64,000 nucleotides of DNA, from positions 62,001 to 126,000 of the forward strand of contig NZ_FNZK01000001.1 of the NCBI RefSeq assembly GCF_900109225.1, written 5' to 3'. Source of the stretch: Propionispira arboris (lineage in GTDB: Bacteria; Bacillota; Negativicutes; Selenomonadales; Selenomonadaceae). Every line of letters begins with the position of its first letter. Positions within the stretch are counted from its first letter, which is position 1. Below the pieces are notes generated by a model that was not told where the DNA came from, ran no database searches, and was given only the letters and a program-made list of their open reading frames with translations. Shown piece after piece: positions 19,825 to 29,870 of the stretch. A program made the position numbers and the translations under genes.

Positions 19825-20892
19825 ATGCTGCAAAAATTACAGGCAGTTGAAGATAAATATTTAGAGCTGGAGTCATTGATTAGTGATCCGGATGTCATTT
19901 CAGATATGACAAAATGGCAGAAATATAATCGGGAGCATGCCGCTCTTATGGTGATTGTGGAGAAGTTCCGCGAATATAAAAAAGTTTGCCAGGGAATTGA
20001 TGATGATAAAGCGATGTTCGCTGAGCAGTTAGATGATGATTTTCGCAAGATGGTTGAAGCTGAAATTGTGGAATATAGACTGATCAAAGAAAAACTGGAA
20101 GCGGAGCTGCCACTTCTTCTTTTACCAAAAGACCCAAACGATGATAAAAGTGTTATCGTCGAAATTCGCGGAGGTGTGGGCGGTGATGAAGCTGCACTTT
20201 TTGCCGGAGATCTCTTTCGAATGTATTCACGTTATGCTGAAATGCAGGGCTGGAAAATAGAAATCCTCAATTCCAATGCGACGGAACTTGGGGGATTTAA
20301 AGAAATATCATTTTCTATTTTGGGTTATGGAGCATACAGTAAACTGAAATATGAAAGTGGGACGCATCGAGTTCAGCGTGTGCCAGCAACCGAATCGAGT
20401 GGACGGATTCATACATCTGCGGTTACGGTGGCCGTATTGCCAGAAGTCGAGGAAGTCGAAGTAGATATTAAAGCGAATGAACTTCGTATTGATACCTATT
20501 GTGCGAGTGGTGCTGGTGGTCAGTATGTCAATCGGACCGAAACGGCAGTTCGTATTACGCATTTGCCAACGGGCGTCGTTGTGCAGTGCCAAGATGAAAA
20601 ATCGCAACTTAAAAACAAAGAAAAAGCGATGCGCGTACTTCGTGCTCGAGTTCAGGAAAAAGCGTCACAAGCACAGCATGATGAAATTTCAGCCGATCGA
20701 AAATCTCAGGTGGGATCGGGCGATCGCAGCGGTCGGATTCGTACGTATAATTTTCCTCAAGGCCGTGTGACGGATCATCGGGTAGGACTTACGCTGCATA
20801 AATTAGATTTTGTCTTAAACGGTGAAATAGATGAGCTCATCAATGCTTTGATTACCGCTGATCAGACTGAAAAAATGAAGCGGGTCAATTGA
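19825..20892 (+). CDS. prfA: Peptide chain release factor 1
   Basis: A 355-residue class I release factor that ends translation at UAA and UAG. Seen: [39 protein letters not shown], and the catalytic GGQ in [12 protein letters not shown] near residue 230, which prmC methylates. The stop-codon reading PxT-type motif is PATESS. Length and domain plan are normal. prmC follows with only one base between the stop and the next ATG, a common translational coupling. Confidence 0.98.
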   Translation: MLQKLQAVEDKYLELESLISDPDVISDMTKWQKYNREHAALMVIVEKFREYKKVCQGIDDDKAMFAEQLDDDFRKMVEAEIVEYRLIKEKLEAELPLLLLPKDPNDDKSVIVEIRGGVGGDEAALFAGDLFRMYSRYAEMQGWKIEILNSNATELGGFKEISFSILGYGAYSKLKYESGTHRVQRVPATESSGRIHTSAVTVAVLPEVEEVEVDIKANELRIDTYCASGAGGQYVNRTETAVRITHLPTGVVVQCQDEKSQLKNKEKAMRVLRARVQEKASQAQHDEISADRKSQVGSGDRSGRIRTYNFPQGRVTDHRVGLTLHKLDFVLNGEIDELINALITADQTEKMKRVN

Positions 20893-20893
20893 T

Positions 20894-21763
20894 ATGGCGA
20901 TAAAAAATGAAGTTTGGACAATCGGCAGTATTATAAAATGGACGGAGCAGTACTTTCGGGATAAAGGCGTGGATTCTCCGCGCCTTGATGCGGAAGTACT
21001 GCTTTCCCATGTCCTAAAGAAAGAGCGTATTTATTTATATATTCATTTTGATGAGCCCTTAGAGGCTGCGGAGCTAGCGTCATTTCGGGAGATGGTCAAA
21101 AAACGTGTTCAGAGAATACCGGTGGCCTATATTGTTGGCGCGCGCGAGTTTATGGGACTTACATTTGCTGTTTCGCCTATGGTACTGATTCCACGTCCTG
21201 ATACCGAAATTCTTGTAGAAGCCGTTATTGAGCGCTTTAAGGATAAAGCACAAATAAAATTTGTTGATATTGGAACTGGCAGTGGTGCTATCGTACTGTC
21301 CCTGCTGCATTATTTGCCCATGGCTTGTGCTGCGGCGGTTGACATATCGCAAGATGCTCTTACTGTTGCGGCAGAAAATGCCGAAACACTTTTAGTGAAG
21401 GATCGTGTCGAGTTTTATTTGGGGGATGTATATGCACCACTAACGGCGGAAAAGTTTGATGCAATTATTTCAAATCCGCCTTATATTCCGGATGACGATA
21501 TTGCCGAACTAGAACCGGAAGTTAGAGATTTTGAACCATATGGGGCTTTAGCCGGCGGTATGGATGGGCTGGACTTTTATCGCCGGTTAATAGTCGGTGG
21601 CAGCGAGCGATTGAAGGACGGTGGCTTTATGGCCTTTGAAGTCGGGATAAACCAAGCAGGAACGGTAGCTGCTTTAGCTAAGTCCATTCCAGAATTAGGC
21701 AAGACAGAAATTCTTAAAGATTACGCGGGAATTGAGCGTGTCGTTATTTTGTATAAAAAATAA
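20894..21763 (+). CDS. prmC: Release factor glutamine methyltransferase
   Basis: A 289-residue SAM-dependent methyltransferase that modifies the Gln of the GGQ motif in release factors. Seen: an N-terminal helical substrate domain (SPRLDAEVLLSHVL), IPRPDTEILVE, the SAM motif FVDIGTGSGAIVLSLL and the catalytic NPPYIP near residue 194. It is coupled to prfA, its substrate, by a one-base gap. No spoIIR gene lies between it and tsaC, unlike in spore formers. Confidence 0.97.
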   Translation: MAIKNEVWTIGSIIKWTEQYFRDKGVDSPRLDAEVLLSHVLKKERIYLYIHFDEPLEAAELASFREMVKKRVQRIPVAYIVGAREFMGLTFAVSPMVLIPRPDTEILVEAVIERFKDKAQIKFVDIGTGSGAIVLSLLHYLPMACAAAVDISQDALTVAAENAETLLVKDRVEFYLGDVYAPLTAEKFDAIISNPPYIPDDDIAELEPEVRDFEPYGALAGGMDGLDFYRRLIVGGSERLKDGGFMAFEVGINQAGTVAALAKSIPELGKTEILKDYAGIERVVILYKK

Positions 21764-21832
21764 ATAGAGCTAAACTATTTTTGTCCTCCCTTTTCAGAAG
21801 GTCAAAGAGGTGAGTGGTGAGAGGTACTAGTT

Positions 21833-22879
21833 ATGAAAACAAATATTGTGAAAATAAACAAACTTGAAGCAGTGGATGCAAATATAATTCAAGCTGCAAA
21901 AATTATTCGATTTGGCGGCTTAGTTGCATTTCCGACTGAGACCGTTTACGGACTTGGGGCGAATGGTCTTGATGCGAAAGCGGCGGCGGGTATTTATGCG
22001 GCGAAGGGACGTCCTTCGGATAATCCATTAATTTTACATGTCTGTGATTTTGCCATGCTGGCAGATTTAGTTGTTGAAATTCCTGAAGCTGCAAAAAAAA
22101 TCATAACTGCTTTTTGTCCGGGGCCGATTACTATGATTCTAAAACATAAAGCAGTTGTGCCATCAGCGATCACTGGCGGTCTCGACACCGTAGGTATACG
22201 AATGCCAGATGACGATATTGCACGAGCGTTGATTCGCCTTGCCGGGGTACCAATTGCGGCCCCCAGTGCCAATACATCCGGACGCCCGAGTCCGACTACA
22301 GCTGCAGCGGTATTGGCTGATTTGAATGGGAAAATTGATATGCTGATTGATGGAGGGGCTTCTACCTTTGGTGTAGAATCAACCATTGTTGATTGTACAG
22401 GTTTGCTGCCAACTGTCCTGCGTCCTGGAGCAATTACCATGGAGATGTTAACAGAAGTTTTGGGTGAGGTTGCTTTGGATCCTGCGCTGGTTGGTGCTGA
22501 TGTGGTACCGAAAGCACCAGGCATGAAATATAGACATTATGCACCAAAAGCACCTTTGGTTGTGATTAAAGGGAATTGTACAAAACTGGTTGATCGATTT
22601 TTAGCTGAAATCAAGGATGCAGCTTTACAAAAGAAGCAGATTGGCTTGATTGTTAGTGCAGAATTGGCAAAAAAACTGCCGACAGATTGTGAAACGTTTA
22701 TATATGGATCACAGACAGATTTATCTGCCATTGCTGCCAGCCTTTATGAAGGTTTGCGCAGTTTCGACGATAAAAAGGTGGATGTACTTTTTGCTGAAGC
22801 TACATCAGAAGCTGGGCTGGGGCTTGCGATTATGAATCGTCTAAATAAAGCAAGTGGTTTTAATACGATAATCGCATAA
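21833..22879 (+). CDS. tsaC: L-threonylcarbamoyladenylate synthase (Sua5/YwlC)
   Basis: A 348-residue Sua5-type enzyme that makes threonylcarbamoyl-AMP from Thr, bicarbonate and ATP for tRNA t6A37. Seen: the YrdC domain with GGLVAFPTETVYGLGANG, KGRPSDNPLILHV, and PSANTSGRPSPTTA, followed by the linker with PGMKYRHYAPKAPL and a C-terminal Sua5 domain from about 235. The two-domain length distinguishes it from the short TsaC form. It stands 70 bases after prmC; the GAGGTGAGTGG before the ATG gives ribosome binding. Confidence 0.96.
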   Translation: MKTNIVKINKLEAVDANIIQAAKIIRFGGLVAFPTETVYGLGANGLDAKAAAGIYAAKGRPSDNPLILHVCDFAMLADLVVEIPEAAKKIITAFCPGPITMILKHKAVVPSAITGGLDTVGIRMPDDDIARALIRLAGVPIAAPSANTSGRPSPTTAAAVLADLNGKIDMLIDGGASTFGVESTIVDCTGLLPTVLRPGAITMEMLTEVLGEVALDPALVGADVVPKAPGMKYRHYAPKAPLVVIKGNCTKLVDRFLAEIKDAALQKKQIGLIVSAELAKKLPTDCETFIYGSQTDLSAIAASLYEGLRSFDDKKVDVLFAEATSEAGLGLAIMNRLNKASGFNTIIA

Positions 22880-23011
22880 CTGCAGGGTCAGGGAAGTTGT
22901 ATAATATTAATCAGAAAAGGGCAGTGCTTTTTATTTTTCAACTTTCAATTTTTAATTTTCGTGTCTTATGATAAAATAGAGGATAAGATTTGATTCCCTG
23001 GAGGTAAAATG

Positions 23012-23473
23012 ATGAGAAAAGTTTTATTCGTTTGCACGGGAAATACCTGTCGCAGTCCAATGGCTGCCGTTGTGCTGCAAGATAAAGTCAAGGCGGAATG
23101 CTTAACAAATGAAATTTATGTTAGTTCAGCCGGGCTGGCAGCTGTACCTGGTTCTCCGGCAGCTGATAATGCTTGCGCAGCTGTAGCGAGTCTTGGTTTA
23201 TCACTTGGTTCTCATAAAGCGACGGCTTTGTCTATGAATATGATTGAGGCAGCTGATTTAGTATTTACCATGACGCGTCAGCATCGTGATGCAATTTTGC
23301 GTGCGCTGCCAACGGCCGGTCGCAAAGTTTTTACTTTGACAGAATATGTGGAAGCAGCAGAAGAAGAAATCACAGATCCATATGGCGGTGATTTGAGCAG
23401 TTATCACAATTGTTTATTGCTGCTTAAAAAAAATATTGATAAAGCTTGGCCAATGATTCGAGCTTTGGTATAA
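23012..23473 (+). CDS. Low-molecular-weight protein phosphatase (YwlE-like)
   Basis: A 153-residue low-molecular-weight tyrosine phosphatase fold, in Bacillus acting on phosphoarginine (YwlE). Seen: the P-loop VCTGNTCRSPMA (CX5R) at residues 7-18, where the Thr at the fourth loop position is the residue linked to phosphoarginine preference, and the general acid DPYGGD near residue 124. ATG 23012 is 7 bases from GGAGG; ATG 23009 is only 4 away. The order with rpiB matches Bacillus ywlE-ywlF. No mcsB kinase is in the window. Confidence 0.93.
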   Translation: MRKVLFVCTGNTCRSPMAAVVLQDKVKAECLTNEIYVSSAGLAAVPGSPAADNACAAVASLGLSLGSHKATALSMNMIEAADLVFTMTRQHRDAILRALPTAGRKVFTLTEYVEAAEEEITDPYGGDLSSYHNCLLLLKKNIDKAWPMIRALV

Positions 23474-23526
23474 AAATAGAGTAATCGTTACAAAATAAAA
23501 AGCTGTTTAGCTATGGAGGTATAGTG

Positions 23527-23970
23527 ATGAAAATTACAATTGGTAGTGATCATGGTGCAGTGGAGTTAAAAGAAGAAATTAAAACAGTGTTAGCAGATTT
23601 TCCTGATATTGAAGTGAAAGATTTGGGTACTTTTGGTGATACTGCCGTGGATTATCCTGATATTGCTGAAAAAGTGTGCCAAACCGTTGTGACTGGTGAG
23701 GCTGACCGTGGTATTTTGCTTTGTGGAACTGGTATTGGCATTTCAATTGCTGCGAATAAAATAAAGGGTATTCGAGCTGCTTTGTGTACAGATGTGTATT
23801 CAGCTAAAATGTCTCGCGAACATAATAATGCAAATGTGCTGGCAATGGGCGGCCGGGTAACTGGCTTTGGCCCTGCGGGGGAAATCGTGAAAGTTTGGGT
23901 TACCACAGAGTTTGCTGGTGGACGCCATGCTCGCCGCGTTGATAAAATCTCTGCTTTGGAAAAAGAATAG
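23527..23970 (+). CDS. rpiB: Ribose-5-phosphate isomerase B
   Basis: A 147-residue isomerase interconverting ribose-5-P and ribulose-5-P, part of the pentose phosphate pathway. Seen: IGSDHGAVELK near the start, DYPDIAEKV, LLCGTGIGISIAANK with the catalytic Cys and the anion-hole Gly/Thr, and EHNNANVLAMGGR with conserved Asn residues. ATG 23527 follows GGAGG with 6 bases; a GTG at 23524 is too close. It also serves the arabinose pathway encoded later in the window by feeding pentose phosphates. RpiB can act on allose-6-P in some species. Confidence 0.96.
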   Translation: MKITIGSDHGAVELKEEIKTVLADFPDIEVKDLGTFGDTAVDYPDIAEKVCQTVVTGEADRGILLCGTGIGISIAANKIKGIRAALCTDVYSAKMSREHNNANVLAMGGRVTGFGPAGEIVKVWVTTEFAGGRHARRVDKISALEKE

Positions 23971-24060
23971 AAATTGGTACCTTACATTACAAGCTAGCTG
24001 ATTGCAGACTTACTGCTATCAAGCTTGATATATTTTTTGATTATAGGGGGATTTGTTTAG

Positions 24061-25305
24061 ATGAGTTTATTAGACAACTTAGCTGCTGTAGATCCGGAAA
24101 TTGCGGTGCAGATTGATCATGAACTAAATAGACAGCGCAATAAACTGGAATTGATTGCCTCGGAAAATATTGTAAGTCAAGCAGTTATGGAAGCGCAGGG
24201 CTCCGTACTCACGAATAAATATGCTGAAGGATATCCTGGCAAACGTTATTATGGTGGCTGCGAATTTGTCGATGTTGTTGAACAACTGGCAATTGATCGG
24301 GCTAAACAATTGTTTGGTGCGGAATATGCAAATGTACAGCCGCATTCCGGAGCACAGGCGAATATGGCAGTGTTTTTTGCCTTGCTGACGCCTGGTGATA
24401 CCGTAATGGGCATGAATTTAACAGATGGTGGTCACTTAACCCATGGCAGCCCAGTCAATATGTCCGGTAAATATTTCAACATTGTTCCTTACGGTGTTGA
24501 TAAAGCAACCGAACGTATTGACTATGATGAGCTGCAAAAAATTGCTCAAGAATGCAAGCCAAAATTGATTGTTGCAGGAGCTAGTGCTTATGCCAGAACA
24601 ATTGATTTTGCAAGGCTTAGTGAAATCGCTAAGTCGGTTGATGCATTATTTATGGTTGATATGGCACATATTGCCGGTTTAGTTGCAGCCGGACTTCATC
24701 CAAATCCGCTGCCTTATGCAGATGTCGTTACATCCACAACCCACAAAACACTGCGTGGACCACGTGGAGGACTTATTTTATGTAAAAATGCTGAATTTGG
24801 CAAACAGTTTAATAAGGCGATATTTCCTGGAATACAGGGTGGACCACTGATGCATGTTATTGCCGCTAAAGCCGTAGCATTTAAAGAGGCTTTGACTGCT
24901 GAATTTAAAATATATCAACAGCAAGTTGTCAAAAATGCGGCTGTGCTGGCTGATGAACTTACAGCAAATGGTTTTAGAATTGTGTCGGGAGGAACCGATA
25001 ATCATCTGATGCTTGTGGATCTTCGCAGCAAAAATTTAACTGGTAAAGTTGCAGAAAAATTATTGGACGATGTGGGAATTACTGCTAATAAAAATACAAT
25101 TCCATTTGAACCACTAAGTCCCTTTGTAACCAGTGGTATTCGACTTGGTTCTCCAGCACTTACGACACGGGGCTTCAAAGAAGCAGACATGAAGCAAGTC
25201 GCAAAAATCATGGCACTTGTTTTAAATGATCCGGAAAATACTGCGGTGCACGAAACAGCAAAGAATATGGTTCATGAACTTTGCGTAAAATATCCTATAT
25301 ATTAA
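24061..25305 (+). CDS. glyA: Serine hydroxymethyltransferase
   Basis: A 414-residue PLP enzyme that converts serine plus tetrahydrofolate to glycine and methylene-THF. Seen: [37 protein letters not shown], the PLP lysine in [14 protein letters not shown] near residue 227, and [11 protein letters not shown]. Full length with no anomaly. It sits between rpiB and upp as in Bacillus. An AGGGGGA ribosome site precedes the ATG. Confidence 0.98.
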   Translation: MSLLDNLAAVDPEIAVQIDHELNRQRNKLELIASENIVSQAVMEAQGSVLTNKYAEGYPGKRYYGGCEFVDVVEQLAIDRAKQLFGAEYANVQPHSGAQANMAVFFALLTPGDTVMGMNLTDGGHLTHGSPVNMSGKYFNIVPYGVDKATERIDYDELQKIAQECKPKLIVAGASAYARTIDFARLSEIAKSVDALFMVDMAHIAGLVAAGLHPNPLPYADVVTSTTHKTLRGPRGGLILCKNAEFGKQFNKAIFPGIQGGPLMHVIAAKAVAFKEALTAEFKIYQQQVVKNAAVLADELTANGFRIVSGGTDNHLMLVDLRSKNLTGKVAEKLLDDVGITANKNTIPFEPLSPFVTSGIRLGSPALTTRGFKEADMKQVAKIMALVLNDPENTAVHETAKNMVHELCVKYPIY

Positions 25306-25324
25306 TAAGAGGTGGAAGAAATTA

Positions 25325-25960
25325 ATGTCAGATTTAAAAATCAATGTAATCAATCATCCCTTGATTCAGCACAAGCTTACGCTTATGCGGAAAGAAACAA
25401 CTGGTACAAAAGATTTTCGTGAATTATTAGAAGAAATTTCTATGCTGATGGCTTATGAAATTACACGCGATTTTCCATTGAAAGAAATTGAAATAAAAAC
25501 ACCAGTAACAACTTGCAAATCGAAAGTTTTAACCGGTAAAAAAGTGGGTGTTGTACCAATTTTACGGGCGGGACTTGGTATGCTGAATGGAGTTGTTAAT
25601 ATGATTCCGGCGGCTCGTGTTGGTCATGTTGGCATGTATCGTGATCCGGAAACCTTGAAACCAGTTGAATATTACTGCAAGCTGCCAAGCGATGTAAGTG
25701 AACGTACACTTATTGTTGTCGATCCAATGCTCGCAACAGGTGGCTCGTCAGCGGCAGCGCTTTCACTCTTAAAAGCAAAAGGTGCGAAATCGATTATTCT
25801 TATGTGCCTTGTTGTAGCACCTGAAGGTGTCAGAGTGGTCAATGAAGAACATCCGGATGTACCTATTTACACAGCAAGTGTAGATGAATGTCTCAATGAA
25901 CATGGTTATATTGTGCCAGGTCTTGGTGATGCTGGCGATCGTATCTTTGGTACTTTGTAA
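25325..25960 (+). CDS. upp: Uracil phosphoribosyltransferase
   Basis: A 211-residue enzyme salvaging uracil to UMP with PRPP. Seen: the PRPP loop region [16 protein letters not shown] near residues 134-149, [10 protein letters not shown], and the uracil-binding [15 protein letters not shown] at the C terminus. GAGGTGG precedes the ATG 19 bases after glyA. The neighbouring dCMP deaminase gene forms a pyrimidine pair with it. Confidence 0.98.
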   Translation: MSDLKINVINHPLIQHKLTLMRKETTGTKDFRELLEEISMLMAYEITRDFPLKEIEIKTPVTTCKSKVLTGKKVGVVPILRAGLGMLNGVVNMIPAARVGHVGMYRDPETLKPVEYYCKLPSDVSERTLIVVDPMLATGGSSAAALSLLKAKGAKSIILMCLVVAPEGVRVVNEEHPDVPIYTASVDECLNEHGYIVPGLGDAGDRIFGTL

Positions 25961-25962
25961 AA

Positions 25963-25984
25963 AAGAAGCTTAGCTTCCTTTTGC
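25963..25984 (+). terminator. Weak hairpin after upp
   Basis: GAAGC pairs with GCTTC around a very tight loop and is followed by CTTTTG. The stem is short, so it may only partly reduce readthrough into the deaminase gene. Confidence 0.35.
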
Positions 25985-26027
25985 GTAGTTTATTTTACGA
26001 TATTGTTTCTTATAAGGAGTTAAGTTT

Positions 26028-26486
26028 ATGGATATATCACCACGTCCGGAATGGACAGATTATTTTCTTGATATTGCCAAAGCGGTAGGCCGGCGGTCTA
26101 CTTGCCTGCGGAGGCAGTATGGAGCGATTATTGTGAAAGATCATATTATTATCAGTACCGGATATAATGGTGCACCACGTGGTGAGAGTAATTGTATTGA
26201 TACTGGTATTTGTGAACGCGAACGCTGCAATGTACCAAAAGGGGAACGTTATGAACTTTGTGTTGCAGTTCATGCCGAGCAAAATGCAATCATCAATGCG
26301 GATCCGGTTAAGATGAAGGGCGCAACAATCTATATCGTTGGCTATAATTCAGATGGAACACTTGCCTCCGGTCAGCCTTGCCTGCTGTGTCGTCGCATGC
26401 TGTGCAACGCAATGGTTGAAAAAGCTATTTATCTTGATACGGATGGTTCTATCATTGAAGTGGCACCGAAGGATATAAAAAATTAA
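26028..26486 (+). CDS. dCMP deaminase (ComEB-like cytidine/deoxycytidylate deaminase)
   Basis: A 152-residue zinc deaminase converting dCMP to dUMP for thymidylate synthesis. Seen: the zinc motif HAEQNAI near residue 84 (His ligand and catalytic Glu) and QPCLLCRRMLCNA (two Cys ligands), plus the N-terminal STCLRRQYGAIIVKDHIIISTGYNGAP typical of dCMP deaminases, broken here by an extra Cys cluster (CIDTGICERERCNVPKG) that often binds a second zinc. An AAGGAG site precedes the ATG. It is near upp and the nucleotide pyrophosphatase-like gene. Confidence 0.94.
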   Translation: MDISPRPEWTDYFLDIAKAVGRRSTCLRRQYGAIIVKDHIIISTGYNGAPRGESNCIDTGICERERCNVPKGERYELCVAVHAEQNAIINADPVKMKGATIYIVGYNSDGTLASGQPCLLCRRMLCNAMVEKAIYLDTDGSIIEVAPKDIKN

Positions 26487-26495
26487 GCAAAATAA

Positions 26496-26536
26496 AAACG
26501 CTGCTGACGCTAATAGCTCAGCAGCGTTTAATTTTT
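26496..26536 (+). terminator. Terminator after the dCMP deaminase gene
   Basis: AAACGCTGCTGA pairs perfectly with TCAGCAGCGTTT across a 10-base loop, followed by AATTTTTG. It separates the prfA-upp block from the next transcript. Confidence 0.9.
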
Positions 26537-26693
26537 GTTCATACCATTTTAAAGATACGCTATTATAAAAAATCGCAAGTTAAAGTGTATTTTTTTATAA
26601 TGGCGCAGCTAAAAACACATATAAGTTTCTTGCGAAATCAAGTATAATAAGATTCATAACTTATATAGTTTATAGGAGAAATGGAGCAACCGT

Positions 26694-27353
26694 ATGTTCA
26701 ATATAATTGGATTGCCAAAACTTAATAAATTATCGCCAACTTTATATTCAACTCTATTAAAAATAGTTGAGGAATCTGGTGAACTGGCAAGGGCTACATT
26801 GACTTTTTTGCCTTATGAAAGATTGCGCCCGGATGAAATTTCTGAACTTGCTGCGGCCCGTGAATCTTTAGCGGAGGTCAATGGTGAGCTGCTCGATGTT
26901 GCGCAGACTTGTGTTACAATGCTGTTTGTCATGGAAGAAAACTATGCGATTGTAATTGATGATTTGATTGAGCGGCATTTAAATAAATTAAAAGTAAAAA
27001 AGTATGCGTTTAGACAAGATCAGGTCTATAAACTTTATACGGAAAATAACTACAAATACATGTCGCTGCCCAAACTTTTACTGCCAGAAGTGACACTTTT
27101 GCGAACGGTTTGTAAAATACAGGAAGAAGTGGGTGAACTCACGCAATATTTGGGGAAAAGGGCAGGTGCATCAGGCGAAAAACATGTTATCGCAAATAAA
27201 GAAGTTTTGGTTGGCAGTGCTGGAGAATTGCTGGATATTGCCCAATGCTGCTTTACAATGATGTATATTTTAGCGGAAAAATATGATGTTGATATTGAAA
27301 ACCTTATTCAGGTACATATTGCTAAATTAAAAGTACGCGGTTATTTCGTTTAA
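26694..27353 (+). CDS. Tandem-duplicated MazG-like nucleotide pyrophosphohydrolase
   Basis: A 219-residue all-alpha protein with two similar halves. Seen: first half KIVEESGELARAT (about 23-35) with VNGELLDVAQTCVTMLFVME (about 62-81) and ERHLNKLKVKKY; second half KIQEEVGELTQYL (about 142-154) with SAGELLDIAQCCFTMMYI (about 176-193) and QVHIAKLKVRGY. The ExxE and ExxD acidic pairs are the magnesium ligands of MazG/dUTPase-like NTP pyrophosphatases. So one chain may form the four-helix unit that normally needs two. The target nucleotide is unknown; the pyrimidine genes just upstream make a house-cleaning role plausible. Confidence 0.8.
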   Translation: MFNIIGLPKLNKLSPTLYSTLLKIVEESGELARATLTFLPYERLRPDEISELAAARESLAEVNGELLDVAQTCVTMLFVMEENYAIVIDDLIERHLNKLKVKKYAFRQDQVYKLYTENNYKYMSLPKLLLPEVTLLRTVCKIQEEVGELTQYLGKRAGASGEKHVIANKEVLVGSAGELLDIAQCCFTMMYILAEKYDVDIENLIQVHIAKLKVRGYFV

Positions 27354-27500
27354 AATAAGCTTTGAAGTTTGCTGGAAATGAGTGCCTGGTTTATGATGAA
27401 TAGCGGGTTTTTATTCAAGTTCTGGCAGGATAATATCGTTGACAGTGGTGAATTGGTGATGTACAATTATTCTGTTGCATAGAAAAGGGGTGCGAAATTT

Positions 27501-28529
27501 ATGCCGGATTATATTTTGGCGTTTTTGATTGCGGTGGTTGTTGCGTATATTTTGACGCCGGGCATTATTTCTTTGGCTGTTAAAATGGGAGCTATGGATG
27601 CTCCGGATGCACGAAAAGTGCATAAATCGCCAATTCCACGGCTAGGCGGAATTGGTATTTATATTGCGTTTATGGTAGCTGTATTATGTACAGTTGAGCT
27701 TACACAGGAAGTAATTGGATTGCTTTTAGGCGGGACGATTATTGCCATTGTCGGGATTATTGATGATTTGAAAAATTTGCCAGCGAAAGTTAAGCTGCTG
27801 GGGCAGATTTTGGCCGCAGTTGTATTGGTTTCATTTGATGTGCGTATTGATTTTATCAGCGATCCATTCGGTGATATGATTTATTTTGAATATTTAGCTA
27901 TTCCAATAACGATTTTTTGGGTTGTCGGTCTGACAAATACGGTAAACCTTATAGATGGTCTTGACGGGCTGGCTGCAGGCGTATCAACAATTGCAGCCAT
28001 TACTATTTTACTGGTGGCATTGCAGCAGGACTATTTGCTGATCGCAGTGCTTACTGCAGCTTTAGCTGGTGGGGCTTTTGGGTTTTTACAGTATAATTTC
28101 AATCCAGCTAAAATTTTTATGGGTGATACGGGCAGTATGTTTTTAGGGTATATGCTGGCTGGTATTTCGATTATTGGTGCTGTGAAAAGTGCTGCGACCA
28201 TTGCCTTGATTGTGCCGATTTTTGCACTGGGCCTGCCAATATTGGACACGGCTTTTGCGATTGTTCGTCGTTATCGCGGCGGTGTGCCGATTTTTAAACC
28301 GGATCGTGGACATTTGCATCATAGACTATTGGATTTAGGATTTACACAAAGGCAGGCAGTGCTTTTGATGTATGTCATTAGTGGAGTTTTAGGGCTTAGT
28401 GCAATTGCCTTGACCGAAGTGAGCAGCGGTATTGCAATTTTAATTATTATTGCAGTGATTTTTGCGGTGCTTTTTGGGGCGAAAAAACTGGGTATTTTTG
28501 ATTCGAAAAAATCAATAAGAATGCATTGA
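27501..28529 (+). CDS. wecA: Undecaprenyl-phosphate GlcNAc-1-phosphate transferase (WecA/TagO)
   Basis: A 342-residue polytopic membrane enzyme that starts lipid-linked glycan synthesis. Seen: about eleven hydrophobic helices, VHKSPIPRLGGIGIYI near residue 42, the DD(D)-type motif GIIDDLKNLPAKVKLLGQ near residue 88, NLIDGLDGLAAGV near 150, FMGDTGSMFLGY near 209, and the RGHLHHRLLDLG signature near 267-278. The product primes O-antigen, teichoic or other envelope glycans. It is followed by wecB (UDP-GlcNAc 2-epimerase), giving a UDP-GlcNAc/ManNAc pair. RBS AAAAGGGG precedes the start. Confidence 0.95.
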   Translation: MPDYILAFLIAVVVAYILTPGIISLAVKMGAMDAPDARKVHKSPIPRLGGIGIYIAFMVAVLCTVELTQEVIGLLLGGTIIAIVGIIDDLKNLPAKVKLLGQILAAVVLVSFDVRIDFISDPFGDMIYFEYLAIPITIFWVVGLTNTVNLIDGLDGLAAGVSTIAAITILLVALQQDYLLIAVLTAALAGGAFGFLQYNFNPAKIFMGDTGSMFLGYMLAGISIIGAVKSAATIALIVPIFALGLPILDTAFAIVRRYRGGVPIFKPDRGHLHHRLLDLGFTQRQAVLLMYVISGVLGLSAIALTEVSSGIAILIIIAVIFAVLFGAKKLGIFDSKKSIRMH

Positions 28530-28531
28530 TG

Positions 28532-28562
28532 ATAGGCAGGCGAAAACCTGCCTATTTTATAA
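28532..28562 (+). terminator. Terminator-like hairpin between wecA and wecB
   Basis: ATAGGCAGG and CCTGCCTAT form a perfect 9-bp stem with a 6-base loop, followed by TTTTAT. It may set the ratio of the two genes. Confidence 0.75.
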
Positions 28563-28622
28563 GTACAAAAAATTATGTATGACATTTGGCTTGAAGCTTG
28601 TGTGGAAGGAGCAAATTATTTT

Positions 28623-29789
28623 ATGAAGAAAAAAATTAAGGTGATGACGGTATTCGGGACACGACCAGAAGCAATTAAAATGGCCCCGATCGTTTTGGAA
28701 TTGACCAAATATCCTGATTTGATCACGCCAATCGTTACGGTTACGGCACAACATAGAGATATGCTGGATCAAGTTTTAGGATTATTCCAAATCAAACCGG
28801 ATCACGACCTTGATATTATGGCAGCGGGACAAACTTTATTTGATATTACAACAAAAGCTATGATGGGGCTTGATAAAGTATTAAGTGAAGAAAAACCGGA
28901 TATTGTTTTGGTCCATGGTGATACAACAACAACTTTTGCTGGAGCTTTGGCAGCATTTTATCATCAGACAACAGTTGGACATGTGGAAGCGGGTCTTCGA
29001 ACCCATAATAAATATTCACCATTTCCTGAGGAAATGAATCGGAAACTCACAGGAGCTTTGACGGATCTTCATTTCGCACCGACCGATACAGCGGCGGCGA
29101 ACTTAGCCGAAGAAAATATTAAAGGTGAAAATGTTTTTGTTACGGGTAATACCGTTATTGATGCCTTACACAAGACGGTTTGCGAAGAATACCAATTTGA
29201 CAATGAAATGCTGCAAAATATCGACTACAAAAATAAAAAAATTATTTTAGTCACGACACATCGCCGTGAAAATTTGGGAGAACCGATGCGTCACGTTTAT
29301 AAGGCCCTTCGACAAATTGTTGAAGAATTTGCCGATGTAGAAATTGTTTTTCCTGTACATAAAAATCCAAAAGTACGCGAAGTTGTTCAAACGGAATTGG
29401 GCGATATGCCAAATGTACATTTGATAGATCCTTTGGACTATGAACCTTTTGCCAATTTGATGTATCGATCTTATCTTATCCTCACCGATTCTGGCGGTGT
29501 GCAGGAAGAGGCACCAGCACTTGGCAAACCTGTTTTGGTTTTGCGTGATACTACAGAACGGCCTGAAGCAGTAGCTGCCGGGACCGTAAAATTGATTGGT
29601 ACTGATAAAAAACGAATATATGATGAAACGAGAGCTCTTTTACTCGATCCGATCGAATATGCTCGAATGTCAGGAGCTTGCAATCCTTACGGTGATGGTA
29701 AAGCAGCCAAACGTATCATTGAAGCGATTCTTTGGAAATATGGATTTGTCAGTCACAAACCAGATATATTTAAAGCAGAGAAAAAATAA
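28623..29789 (+). CDS. wecB: UDP-N-acetylglucosamine 2-epimerase (non-hydrolysing)
   Basis: A 388-residue cytosolic enzyme interconverting UDP-GlcNAc and UDP-ManNAc for envelope glycans. Seen: VFGTRPEAIKMAPIV at the N terminus, TAQHRDMLDQVL, HGDTTTTFAGALAAFY, GHVEAGLRTHNKYSPFPEE, and TDSGGVQEEAPALGKPVLVLR with the UDP-binding Glu residues. The ATG at 28623 is chosen because GGAAGGAG precedes it and the extra 16 residues of a longer reading are not family-like. It follows wecA and precedes the atp genes. Confidence 0.96.
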   Translation: MKKKIKVMTVFGTRPEAIKMAPIVLELTKYPDLITPIVTVTAQHRDMLDQVLGLFQIKPDHDLDIMAAGQTLFDITTKAMMGLDKVLSEEKPDIVLVHGDTTTTFAGALAAFYHQTTVGHVEAGLRTHNKYSPFPEEMNRKLTGALTDLHFAPTDTAAANLAEENIKGENVFVTGNTVIDALHKTVCEEYQFDNEMLQNIDYKNKKIILVTTHRRENLGEPMRHVYKALRQIVEEFADVEIVFPVHKNPKVREVVQTELGDMPNVHLIDPLDYEPFANLMYRSYLILTDSGGVQEEAPALGKPVLVLRDTTERPEAVAAGTVKLIGTDKKRIYDETRALLLDPIEYARMSGACNPYGDGKAAKRIIEAILWKYGFVSHKPDIFKAEKK

Positions 29790-29870
29790 GCATAGAGCCG
29801 GCTGTCATTTTTCTTGATAGTCGGCTGTTATACTATAATAAGTAATGTAAATGGTGGAGGCTCGAAAATA

